From: Lumbricus rubellus
Taxonomy: Eukaryota > Annelida > Clitellata > Crassiclitellata > Lumbricidae
Direction: 5' to 3'
Length of the DNA: 64,000 nucleotides
Assembly: GCA_945859605.1 (NCBI GenBank)
Contig: OX243821.1
Location: forward strand, 16,349,899-16,413,898
Both the position numbers and the translations under genes were made by a program. Numbering within the stretch: the first letter of the stretch is position 1; the number at the start of each line of letters is the position of its first letter. Shown one piece after another: positions 54,990 through 64,000 of this stretch. The notes under the pieces are model-generated. The model did not search any database. It worked only from the letters and a program-made list of their open reading frames with translations, and was not told where the DNA came from.

Positions 54990-56370
54990 TAAGGGATTTA
55001 CATGCGGCCGGGAGTCTCGGCAAAACCTATGTACACCAAATAAACGTCTAATAATTATTGTGACGCCCACAGTAGTATCCTATTTATTTCTCTGTATTTT
55101 CATATAGGCGTCCGATGGCATTTGTTTACATTATAATTAAGTTCTGTTCAGATCTAAAGAGTAAAGCATAACAGTTAACAAATGTTAACTTTAACTAGTA
55201 AGTTATGATGTTTAACAAAAATACGGTAAAATGTTCTATAAGCTTCGATGACTTCAGCTAATTAAATTTTGTGAAGGGAAGAAAAGCTTATTTGCACTTA
55301 TGCATAGGGAGGGGGTTGCACAAAATGTTCTAGTTACGGCAGAAGGGAGAGGGTAGAAAATACGATTTTTGAGTAGGCTACGTATGATATAGATGGGCTC
55401 CATAGGCATAAAAACTTGCGCGAACCTCAGTTTACCAGTCCTTGAGTAAGCTTATTACACCCTCTGGTAAATTATGATGTTTAACATCCACACCTTATTT
55501 TTATGTATACTATTAGGCGTAGGTATATCTTTCTGCAATTATGCCACTCAAATAACTTTAAATTAGGACCTGCATTATAAAATATCTTCAGCTAATTACG
55601 AGAGTGTAAATTAAGAGCCAAATGACCGGCTATAGCATCCTGAAAACACCCCTGTACAGTCTAGACTGTGCAGGTCTTTTTAGAGGAATTTTTATAACTG
55701 CACAACCCCACCCTCTTTTCCTTCTATGGGCGACCGTCAACATTTTTGCAGCAGAGGTAACACATACAGTAATGGTCACGGTTAAATTTTTAGCCACAGC
55801 TTCAGCTTGAAAAATCCAAAGCAGGAAATTAAGCACGTGGATATTTTTCATAGAGGTTTCTAAGTACATATTTATCAAGTTAACTTTGTGTATCATTAGT
55901 ATCATTAATTTTGTGCTTTAGTGCGCAAAAATTTATTAAAAAACCAGTAGGCCTAAGTTGTCGATAAAAATAGGTGTCAGTTTCAAAGGAGGGGGGCAAG
56001 TTCCCCTCTTACCCCTATGTGTGGGTACGCATGTTCCCTTCCCATCCTTTTAGGCAAATTACTCACACTCGAATGGCAAATATCCTTTTTACAATTTTTA
56101 ACTACTCAGAAGTGCTTCCACATTATCTACAAATGCACAAATCCTTTGATAACTGCTCGTTTTGTGTAGAACTACACGCTAAAAAAGCCCCAAAGAGACA
56201 CGAACTATAGTGATGGTAGTAGGCCTGTGTAGGATAGCTTATAGGAGGAGAATTTCTCTCCCTTTCCCAGTTCCCCTCTTCCTCTCCCTCTACCTCTCTC
56301 CCTCCTCCCACCCTCCCTCCCCTCTCCCTTCCTCTATATTCTGTCTCTGTCTGTCTGTCTCTCTCTTTGT
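54990..56370. other. Intergenic, no gene recognised
   Basis: AT-rich unique DNA with short unrecognised frames (55622-55810 plus and 55630-55905 minus), then C/T-rich low-complexity sequence to 56370. No transposon ends identified. Confidence 0.4.
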
Positions 56371-56372
56371 GT

Positions 56373-56376
56373 AGGC

Positions 56377-56467
<91 letters not shown>

Positions 56468-56505
56468 GCTAGCTATCTAGCTATCTATCTATCTAGCTAT
56501 CTATC
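56373..56505. repeat. (CTAT)n microsatellite
   Basis: Pure ctat tetranucleotides for about 90 bp, then mixed with ctag. Confidence 0.95.
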
Positions 56506-56587
56506 ACACATACATATACCTTTGACAACTGGACTACCTGGGCTACGACCTCCTCAGGCTCTTCTGGACATCTCCGTACAACCTTGT

Positions 56588-56670
56588 GACCCGACGCAGC
56601 GCTCGTGAATAAGTTGGTGCCTTACCCCTGGCTTTCGGGTTGCGCTCTAGAGATTCGTCTTTCGCGATTC
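56588..56670 (+). repeat. SINE-type 3' end related to zinc-finger exon insert
   Basis: 'gcagcgctcgtgaataagttggtgcc', 'tggctttcgggttgcgctctagag'. Non-coding relative of the 84-bp insert in cassettes 1 and 2. Confidence 0.65.
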
Positions 56671-57073
56671 ATGTTATTTGTTCCAATAATAATATGTCGA
56701 GATTGTTCAATGGGTGTTGCTGCTGCAGAACGTCTACTTTCTTTGTCCGGAACAAACAGTGCTTTAATAATAATTAAATTATGTGCGGGGTGAAATTTGT
56801 TTGCACTCCCACGACTTTTATGGCATGCTTAGCGAAATACATGTGGGCTAAGCCTATTATACGTGCCCGTACGTTTGCACGATGTAGACTATGTCCATAT
56901 TTAAATAGCCTGCCGGTCTTATTTATTAATAATGGTTTTATTGTTAGTCATGGTCATTGTGTTCACTGTGTGCACAGTTCCATAAGTGTTTACCAAGTGT
57001 AAATTAACACTGTTATAAAAAAATTATGTTAAGCATATTGCAGGTGCTTACGGTCATTCTTAATCATGCACAG

Positions 57074-57409
57074 CAGGGGCGGATCCAGGGGGGGGACAAT
57101 CCGGCCATGCCCCCCCCCCATGTAGAAATGCCAATGTATCGTGCCCCCATTTGGTTTCAACAAGCTTTCGAACAATGTGTAATGAAATATTTGAGGACAC
57201 TTGGACTGGATGACTAAAAAATAAAAAAGGTCATCAGGTTTTTTGACTGACAAGATGGTATTCTTTTCCCAAAATTTCGACCAGATGACTAAAAAAAGGT
57301 CATCAACATTTTTGGCGGATACGAACGCGATAGAAAAAATTTCCGGACCCTAGGCCAAGAATTTTTTGCCTCCCCCCGCCTTCGTCCAAAGTTTCAGTAT
57401 CTGCCCCTG
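57074..57409. mobile_element. hAT-type MITE, CAGGGGCGGATCCAG family
   Basis: Ends CAGGGGCGGATCCAGG and GTATCTGCCCCTG; 8-bp duplication atgcacag/atccacag with one mismatch (57066-57073, 57410-57417). Shares 'gactaaaaaaaggtcatcaac' and the 'caatccggccatgcccc' start with 18497-18791. Confidence 0.88.
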
Positions 57410-57433
57410 ATCCACAGTATCACTCTACTTTAG

Positions 57434-57575
57434 ATGTACCGGGGCGTCGTGTTCTACGTTCCTCCACTCAGGGTGAACTCTTCATTCCCCGAGCACGAAT
57501 TGCTCTTAGACAGCACCGTGCTTTCTTTGTTGTTGACCCCATCATCCCCATGGTATGGAATGTGCTTCCACTCGG
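57434..57575 (+). pseudogene. LINE reverse-transcriptase tail fragment
   Basis: The second frame gives LDVPGRRVLRSSTQGELFIP, then RARIALRQHRAFFVVDPIIP and MVWNVLP. This is the 'RSS....L.VPR.........RAF....P..WN.LP' end of CR1/L2/Jockey-type elements. 5' truncated. Confidence 0.7.
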
Positions 57576-57837
57576 GGCTTAAAGTGTGCCAGTACGTCGT
57601 CCATGCACTTATTTTCAAACCTGAACGGCATCCTGCCACTTATTTCGCCAGCCACACTGGAAAGTTAAGAAGCGTCCAGGCACTTCTTTTGGATTTAAGG
57701 GGCGTCCATGCAGGCACTAATTTTTTTCAAGACTTTTAGCACTGCTTCCACTATATATAGATGCATATAAAGGTGTGTAGGCCTATATATATGCAGGGTT
57801 TGTTCAGATGAGTTTTATCGCAGCCTTAAACGGCACT

Positions 57838-57915
57838 TTTTCAGCCGAGCCTGGGTCGGGAGCGCTGTTGAGTATAGTGGCCTTGAAGGGGCGCTATATA
57901 AATCTCCATAATGAA
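57838..57915 (+). repeat. SINE 3' end
   Basis: 'gggtcgggagcgctgttgagtatagtggccttgaagg', 'ggcgctatataaatctcc'. Head missing. Confidence 0.6.
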
Positions 57916-58302
57916 CGACTGAATCACAGCAGTAACCTGCATGTACCTGTGTTTCTTAGCCTCCTATATGCAAACAAGGCTTTCCCTTGAGTCGTCTATT
58001 GTGTAGCCGACGTACTAAGAAGCTTTAGAAATGTAAATGGAACTTGTGTAAGACCTCGACCCTGTTCATTTTCTTTCAGTGAATTCTTCGGATGAGACTC
58101 AGCGGTGATGGCCTTCTTCACATAGTGAATGGGTGTCAAAAACCCTTTCATCAGTTGCCCATCTGACTATACGACTTGAATGAAAATAATTCTTTGAAAT
58201 GAGGCATACCATTGGGAGACGAATATTATTGTGAGGTCGTTTGTAAAGAGTTGCGTGGGACGTATATATACGCCCAACTAATATTGGTATTCATGGCCAA
58301 AC

Positions 58303-58409
58303 GTATGTATGTATGTATGTATGTATGTATGTATGTATGTATGTATGTATGTATGTATGTATGTATGTATGTATGTATGTATGTATGTATGTATGTATGT
58401 ATGTATGTA
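58303..58409. repeat. (GTAT)n, left half of a split microsatellite
   Basis: Pure gtat repeats that stop at the mariner end (58410) and resume directly after its other end (60092). Confidence 0.95.
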
Positions 58410-58881
58410 CAGGGTGGGCCAAAAAAGACCCCGCCTAAGATTTTTGACAATATCTTGACCAAAATTAAGAATTTCAGAACAAAATTCTACAGTCTTAATG
58501 ACAATTCACATTATTTTACACCAGATGGCCAGATTTTATCAAAATATTTCAAACACAACTAAAGTTATAACACTTTTAGTGAGGCCACCCCCCGTTTTTT
58601 GACGATTCAAAAACGAAACGCAAAAATAGGTTTTTTGCCAATAGCTTGGCCAGAAGTAAGAATTGTGAAATGAAATTTTACAGGTTTAAAGGCAATTCAT
58701 ATTTACACATGATCGCCATATTTCATCAAAATATGAAAAACACAACACAAGTTATACCACTTTTGGAGAGACCACCCACCGCTTTTTGATGATTCAAAAA
58801 CGAAACGCAACAAAAAGTACAAAAACACTATTTTATTAAGTCTTATCTCAATAACTGCTGTCAAATGAACTTGGTAGTGCT

Positions 58882-59046
58882 TCACAACTTGTGTTCAATG
58901 TGCCCACCACCAGTGTCAAAACTTCTGTTGAGTCTCTTTGCAAAGTTCTTGATGGACATGTTGATTAATCTGACAGATTCCTTATTTAACAATTTGATTG
59001 TCATCTTGATAAGTGACTTCTCAGTGACGTGCAGCCACGCTGGTAC
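58882..59046 (-). pseudogene. Mariner transposase C-terminal remnant
   Basis: Minus frame reads VPAWLHVTEKSLIKMTIKLL, then INMSIKNFAKRLNRSFDTGG and GHIEHKL before a stop. The 'RL..C....GGHIEHLL' end is typical of Tc1/mariner transposases. The DDE catalytic part is gone. Confidence 0.7.
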
Positions 59047-59233
59047 CCTGTTTCTTTTTTAAATAGTAATAATAATAATAATCATCTGGCAATATGAAGG
59101 TTATTTGATAACAATTATATGAGATGAGACTTAATAAAATCGTGTTTTTGCTACTTTTTGCTGTGTTACGTCATTGAAACGTCAAAAAATGGGGGTGGCC
59201 TCACTAAAAGTGATATAACTTTTGTTCTGTTTG

Positions 59234-59947
59234 GGCATCGACATACGAATCCAGGCTTTATAAACTTGTAATCTTACAGAAGAGGGCTGTTCGTATAATT
59301 GCGGGTATTCGTAAACGGGAACACACTGGCCCTTCCTTTAATGAACTTCATCTCCTGAAAATTGACCAGATAAAGGATCTCCAAATTTGCGAGTTCTTTT
59401 TTCGACTCGAACCCGGTCTCCTTCCTTCTGTATTCCAAGGTTACCTCCCTCACGCCTCTGATATCCATTCGCATTTCACTAGGAATTCATTTGCTTTTAG
59501 CCCTGTCAAAGCTCAATCTAATACTAGGCGTTTTACTATTAAATCTTATGGCACTAAAGTATGGAACACAATACCAATTGACATTCGTCAATCGAGTAGT
59601 CTGCAGGTATTTAAAAAGAAACTTCGTGTTCTTCTACTCTCCTCTACTAAAGCTACTTGAAGTGCACATGACCATGTGTAGTTAAGATTTTAGTTAAGTA
59701 CTTAGTTAAGTTTGTTTCTCTACATGCTCTTGACAATATAAGCTTTTCTGCAATCTGTCATCACCTAATTTGTTTTAGTCTCTTTCTTTTCAGCTATCTT
59801 GATTAATTTTTCTTGGGATTTTTTTTACTTTGGTGACCCTTCCCAGCGGGATGTCCATCCCTTTTGGGCCCCCCTTTGTAGCCAATGCATGCATGTTTTG
59901 TACTTTTATTGTTTTCTTGTTTTCTGGTTGCAATAAAGTGAATTGTA
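59234..59947 (+). pseudogene. CR1/L2-like LINE 3' fragment inside the mariner
   Basis: Encodes LQKRAVRIIAGIRKREHTGP, SFNELHLLKIDQIKDLQICE and later SYGTKVWNTIPIDIRQSSSL. The 3' UTR has 'gacccttcccagcgggatgtccatcccttttgggc' and ends in (ATTGT)n. More intact than 42105-43463 and of a related family. Confidence 0.88.
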
Positions 59948-60091
59948 TTGTATTGTATATTGTGATGAAATCCGGCCATCTGGTGTATATATGAATTGTC
60001 TTTAAGACTGTAAAATTTCATTCTGAAATTCTTACTTTTGGTCAAGATATTGGGAAAAATCTTAGGGGGGGTCTTTTTTTTGCCCACCCTG

Positions 60092-60199
60092 TATGTATGT
60101 ATGTATGTATGTATGTATGTATGTATGTATGTATGTGTGTATGTGTGTATGTGTGTATGTATGTATGTATGTATGTATGTATGTATGTATGTATGTATG

Positions 60200-60230
<31 letters not shown>

Positions 60231-60236
60231 TGTGTA
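60092..60236. repeat. (GTAT)n, right half of the split microsatellite
   Basis: Continues 58303-58409 beyond the mariner, with a few gtgt interruptions. Confidence 0.95.
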
Positions 60237-60399
60237 TGTATGGACTGAGCCGTCGATACGACAGGACTCTTGTGCATGTAGGCTTATTATATACATAATA
60301 TTGCAAATGTGTATGTAGCCAATGAGGGCATAATGGACAAGGCGTGTATAATATGAATAATATTAAATGTATGCATGATGTGTATACAAAACACTACAT

Positions 60400-60651
60400 G
60401 CATACATACATACATACATACTGTTTTGAAAACAGTATGTATGTATGTATGTATGCATGTATGCGTGTAAGTATGTATGCATGTATGACTGCGTTTGACT
60501 GTATGTATGTATATATGCGTATGTTTGTGTGTATGTATGTATGTATGTATGTATGTATGTATGCATGTTTGCATGTATGTATGTATGTATGTATGTATGT
60601 ATGTATGTATGTATGTATGTATGTATGTATGTATGTATGCATGCATGTATG

Positions 60652-60682
<31 letters not shown>

Positions 60683-60690
60683 TACTATGT
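60400..60690. repeat. (CATA)n then (GTAT)n, inverted arrangement
   Basis: A short catacatacatac run (60400-60421) is followed by 'tgttttgaaaacag' and then (GTAT)n to 60690, giving a small palindrome. Another (GTAT)n tract lies at 61370-61455. Confidence 0.9.
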
Positions 60691-60699
60691 ATGCATGTA

Positions 60700-62640
60700 T
60701 GTATCCATTTACTAATCGCCAAGGCGGCTTTCGAGGGTATACATACGCGGGTATATATTCAGCGTGTACTCACGTCATAAATACTTGTGTGTATATGATT
60801 TTGGCAAATGACTTGCAGACTTGTCATATTATACACTGGAGCGTGTAGTCACTCACATCTAATTTTGCCAGGACAGACCTGCTAATCTTACTATGGTGCA
60901 GAGTCGTCCAATAAATAAAAAGCTTGAAAACTGCATAATTAACACTCACATGTACGTATGTAGGCCTACATGTATGTATTTGATCACATCTACACGTATC
61001 ATATCTACACCCTGGTATCTGTGTGTATATGTTTATATCTGCATGTGTGCGTATAATATATATATACATAATTTATATATATATATGCATGCATGTATAT
61101 ATCAGAATATAAAAAGAAAAATGGCCAGGGTTGAAAATTCTTATGAGCCACCATCTCCAGCTGTGATGATCATGCTCTTATTATTATAAAGGCAAGGGTG
61201 GATAGGTGTGATTATAGACAGGTGCCAAGGGCCACGCGATAGATGCTCAGTGGAGCGTGCGAAACCCACTGTGATGAAGAAAGCTTTGCAAGTCACTACA
61301 TATGCACCCCCATTTTAAAAACGGAAACAGGTTCGATGCAAGCCAGTGTTAAAGGTCTAATATCGTGATATGCATGTACGTATGTATGTACGATTGTATG
61401 TACGTACGTATGTATGTATGTATGTATGTATGTATGTATGTATGTATGTATGCATGTGTGTATATTTTGCATGTATATATTTATGTATGCATGTATCCTG
61501 TATGTGGGTGTGCATGTATACATTCCCTCCTCCTCCTCCTCCTCTCTCTCTCTCTCTCTCTCTCTCGTCTGTCACCTCTGTCACACCTGTCTGTCTCTGT
61601 CTCTGTCTCTCTGTGTGTATTTCTGTCTGTCTCTGTTTTTCTCTCTCACTTTCTCCCTCCCCTCTCCCCCACAGCAGTTGCCTATTCACATCAGCATAAT
61701 CAGCATTGCTCACACACATCTTCAGCCAGCTATTATAGTCAACCGGACACTGACCTCCCCTCCTGCGCCACGGGCCGTGAAGGGCACCAAACATGCACAC
61801 TTGTACAGTCAGACTCTAAAAAGAACTCCTTTCCGACTTGGCTCGGTTAAGACACCGTGCGAGGCGAAAGACGACTACACTCACAATGAGCCAACATTGT
61901 TTGCCTGGTCCAAATACCATTTGAAGCAGTACTATTTCAACATACATCATCGTCCAACACCGCATACCATAAAATTCTCGTACTTGACGCACTTAACTCG
62001 CAGCTAGCCAAACGCTCTTGCGTACCGGTATCACCAAATAGAGCATACCCTGTATTAATTGTATCCCCCCCAAGATCAAGGTAAGTTGAAATGATCGTAT
62101 CCTTCAGATGAAGAGAAGCTGAAAAATCCCCTTCCGCGTGTATTTATTTTTGCAAATTAGCTTCCTTCTGCTTTGTTTTGAACAATATCACTAACAGGTA
62201 TGTTTATTCCTACCAGATAATTTTTTGCTTTGTATTTGGAGCACTTAGGTTATATTTTAGAAACTTAAGAACACTTAGAGGTACTGAATAAATTCGAGTT
62301 GTCTTGCTCTGTAAATTGCTTAGGACACTTAAAACAATTAGAGTCACTTTAAATTTGACTATGCTACAGAATACATTTTTCAATTATACGTAGTTTTCAA
62401 TAATTAGAATAGAATGGTTTATCCCTCCCCCGGTTATTCTATACCGGTATATTCCATCCGAGGAGATAGATTAATTCATCCCCCCCCCCGGATAGCTTTC
62501 AAGGGGGATAGAATATCCCGTGACACCGGCCTGTGCGTGGTCTATACTCTATAGTCTATACAAAACGCTGGCTCTCCTGTACATAATATATACATTGCGT
62601 GGGCTGGCAGAGAGAGTCATGCGATGGGTCGCATATAATG
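60700..62640. other. Intergenic, microsatellites and one doubtful exon
   Basis: Unique AT-rich DNA with (GTAT)n at 61370-61455 and a C/T-rich tract at 61527-61675 that ends ccccacag. After it, a frame runs to a TAG at 62007 and another frame reads AVAYSHQHNQHCSHTSSASY to a stop at 61850. Either could be a terminal exon, but neither is recognised. Confidence 0.35.
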
Positions 62641-62700
62641 TTCCGTAAACCCGGCGACATCTAGGCCTACTCTATGTTTATGATATGGTAATGACGAAGC

Positions 62701-63087
62701 CAGCGTTGCAACTCCTTGGGTTTTTTCACAAGATCTTGGGTTTTTCGATCCGAACTTGGGATATGGTTTTTTTAACGAACTTGGGGTTTTTCTTGTTTTT
62801 TTCGACCAACGGATCTTGGGTTTTTCGATCCGAACTTGGGAAATGGGGTTTTTTCGAGAAGAAATTTTTTGCACAAATTCAGGAAACTGCGGATATATTG
62901 GAAAGATTTGACCGGATGACTAAAAACATTTGGACAAATGTTTGGTCTGGATGACCAAAAAAGTCGTCAGAATTTTTCGGACGGAAAATTTTGGACATTT
63001 TCGGACGATTTGGGCAACTTGGGTCTTCTTGAGTTTTTTCCACGCTCCAACTTGTTTTCTTTTTAATTTTTGAGAGTGGCAACGCTG
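62701..63087. mobile_element. hAT-type MITE, CAGCGTTGC family
   Basis: Ends CAGCGTTGCAACTC and GAGTGGCAACGCTG; perfect 8-bp duplication gacgaagc (62693-62700, 63088-63095). Interior repeats 'cttgggtttttcgatccgaa' and a 'gaccggatgactaaaa' block. Related in design to 6514-6995. Confidence 0.92.
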
Positions 63088-63095
63088 GACGAAGC

Positions 63096-63817
63096 GACTG
63101 GCGCGGAAAAGTATTATCACCCCGCCTTCCGATCGGCTCACTGCTCGGCTGGGGCTGTTGTTCGCTGCCGTGTAGTCATACGGTGGATGGATGTCACCAG
63201 CAAAAGAACAGCCAGTGTACCTGTGCTGACTTCTTTCTTAGTCGAATACAGATCCTGTTCGTAGCGGGACATAATAATACTGAAGGTGTTTTGTCAACAG
63301 CCGTCTTCGGTTAAGTGTCGCAAGGAGAGCATCAAATGACATACACAGAAGGGGGCTTGTATATCTGTCTGTTTGTTTCTTTGAGTGCATGCTCGCATGC
63401 GTTTGTTCCGCCAACGGTCAAGAGCGCTGACGAATAGCCTACACCTTGTAGGACTACAGTGCTTGTTGCTAAGAACGTTTTACTGCGAGTTCTTCAATAG
63501 CAAAGTTCGAATTTTTTATAAGTTAGCAACGCGGTAATTGTTTAGAAGAAACTAACCACGACGTTCGGTGTCTTGGCAAGGGACCTGCTCTCTCTGAATT
63601 CGTCTTTGGGCCTACCCACCGCTGAAAATCGAGGGAACTGCAACATTTACCAGAGAGAGAGATATATAGGACGCAGTTACTGGCGAACCAGGGATTTTCA
63701 ACAGGGTACAGGACAACAGGGTTTCAACGAAGCGTGTAGGAAAGTTTTCAGTTGACATATCGGTCGGCGTGCTTTGTGAAATTGTGACAAAGACGGTTTA
63801 GCGTGAATTCAGGTGTG
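63096..63817 (+). promoter_or_regulatory. Presumed promoter and 5' UTR of the gene at 63818
   Basis: Unique, relatively GC-rich DNA without microsatellites, unlike the 10 kb before it. No TATA box stands out. The role is inferred only from position before a signal-peptide start. Confidence 0.35.
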
Positions 63818-64000
63818 ATGGAGGGCAAACGAGAAGACAGGCTCGTTCTACTGCTGTTACTAATGCTCTTGTATGTGTGTGGTAATAATGTATCTGCCGT
63901 GAACAGCACGGTCCCTGCAGGCGACTCCGTCAGTGTCTCAACGCCGCTGACAGACGATGTGAGTGTGTCCAACAGAACCCGGAGTGCTGACCAGCGCACC
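63818..64000 (+). CDS. Start of a secreted or membrane protein, runs off the window
   Basis: ATG at 63818 opens an uninterrupted frame of 61 codons to the window end. Residues 1-8 are charged (MEGKREDR), followed by a hydrophobic core LVLLLLLMLLYVCG and a probable cleavage after NNVSA near residue 28. The mature start is Ser/Thr/Val-rich with N-glycosylation sequons NST and NRT. A possible donor GAT|GTGAGT lies at about 63958, so the exon may end before the window does. The family cannot be named from this part; receptor or adhesion ectodomains often begin this way. Confidence 0.6.
   Translation, partial: MEGKREDRLVLLLLLMLLYVCGNNVSAVNSTVPAGDSVSVSTPLTDDVSVSNRTRSADQRT

Larger units (their letters stand above)
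58410..60091. mobile_element. Mariner-type element inserted in a (GTAT)n tract
   Basis: Ends CAGGGTGGGCCAAAAAAGAC and GGGCAAAAAAAAGACCCCCCC (the latter read on the minus strand), flanked by TA. The end repeats extend inward about 130 bp ('ttgaccaaaa.taagaatttcaga', 'ccagatggcc'). A transposase tail remnant lies at 58882-59046 and a LINE is inserted at about 59234-59947. Confidence 0.88.

Overview
The window is nuclear DNA of an animal, most likely a marine invertebrate deuterostome and quite possibly an echinoderm. The evidence is short exons with GT-AG introns, abundant 'taggccta' motifs, tRNA-derived SINEs, CR1/L2-like LINE tails, dense microsatellites, and an echinoderm-like profilin. The echinoderm placement is inference. 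Most long open frames in the window are translated microsatellites or transposon debris; the real genes were recovered by joining exons whose splice phases agree.

Layout. (1) 1.2-2.75 kb, minus: a complete three-exon profilin gene with a probable GC-AG intron. (2) 7.1-9.4 kb, plus: a complete four-exon RPA3 (RPA14) gene, with a hAT-type MITE ending 87 bp before its ATG. (3) 13.1-25.5 kb, minus: a complete eight-exon Cys-loop receptor of the nicotinic alpha type (533 aa). It has an intact Cys-loop and a YTCC loop C, but Ser-Pro-Ala-Lys replaces Ser-Gly-Glu-Lys at the pore entrance. Its introns hold hAT and TTAA elements, a long (TTCC)n tract and an array of about a dozen 23-bp units carrying TGACG. 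(4) 28.3-33.8 kb: a nest of transposons, one hAT-type element inside another with a palindromic Tc1/mariner element inside that. (5) 35.1-46.7 kb, minus: three tandem C2H2 zinc-finger exons that share an acceptor and phase. They appear to be alternative terminal exons of one gene whose upstream exons lie at 45.8 and 46.6 kb. Fingers 1-6 differ between copies while fingers 7-9 are almost fixed. (6) 50.1-53.3 kb, plus: a two-exon gene encoding a MYND finger, an acidic linker, a ubiquitin-like domain and a NACA/HYPK-like UBA. (7) 53.3-62.7 kb: mostly repeats, including a mariner element inside an (ATGT)n tract with a LINE inside it. (8) 63.8 kb to the end, plus: the start of a gene encoding a signal peptide.

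The genes are unrelated housekeeping, signalling and regulatory loci rather than an operon-like system. The least ordinary content is the zinc-finger cassette array, the SPAK pore motif of the receptor, the MYND-UBL-UBA protein, and a set of datable transposon insertions with exact target-site duplications, two of them with empty sites visible in paralogous sequence.
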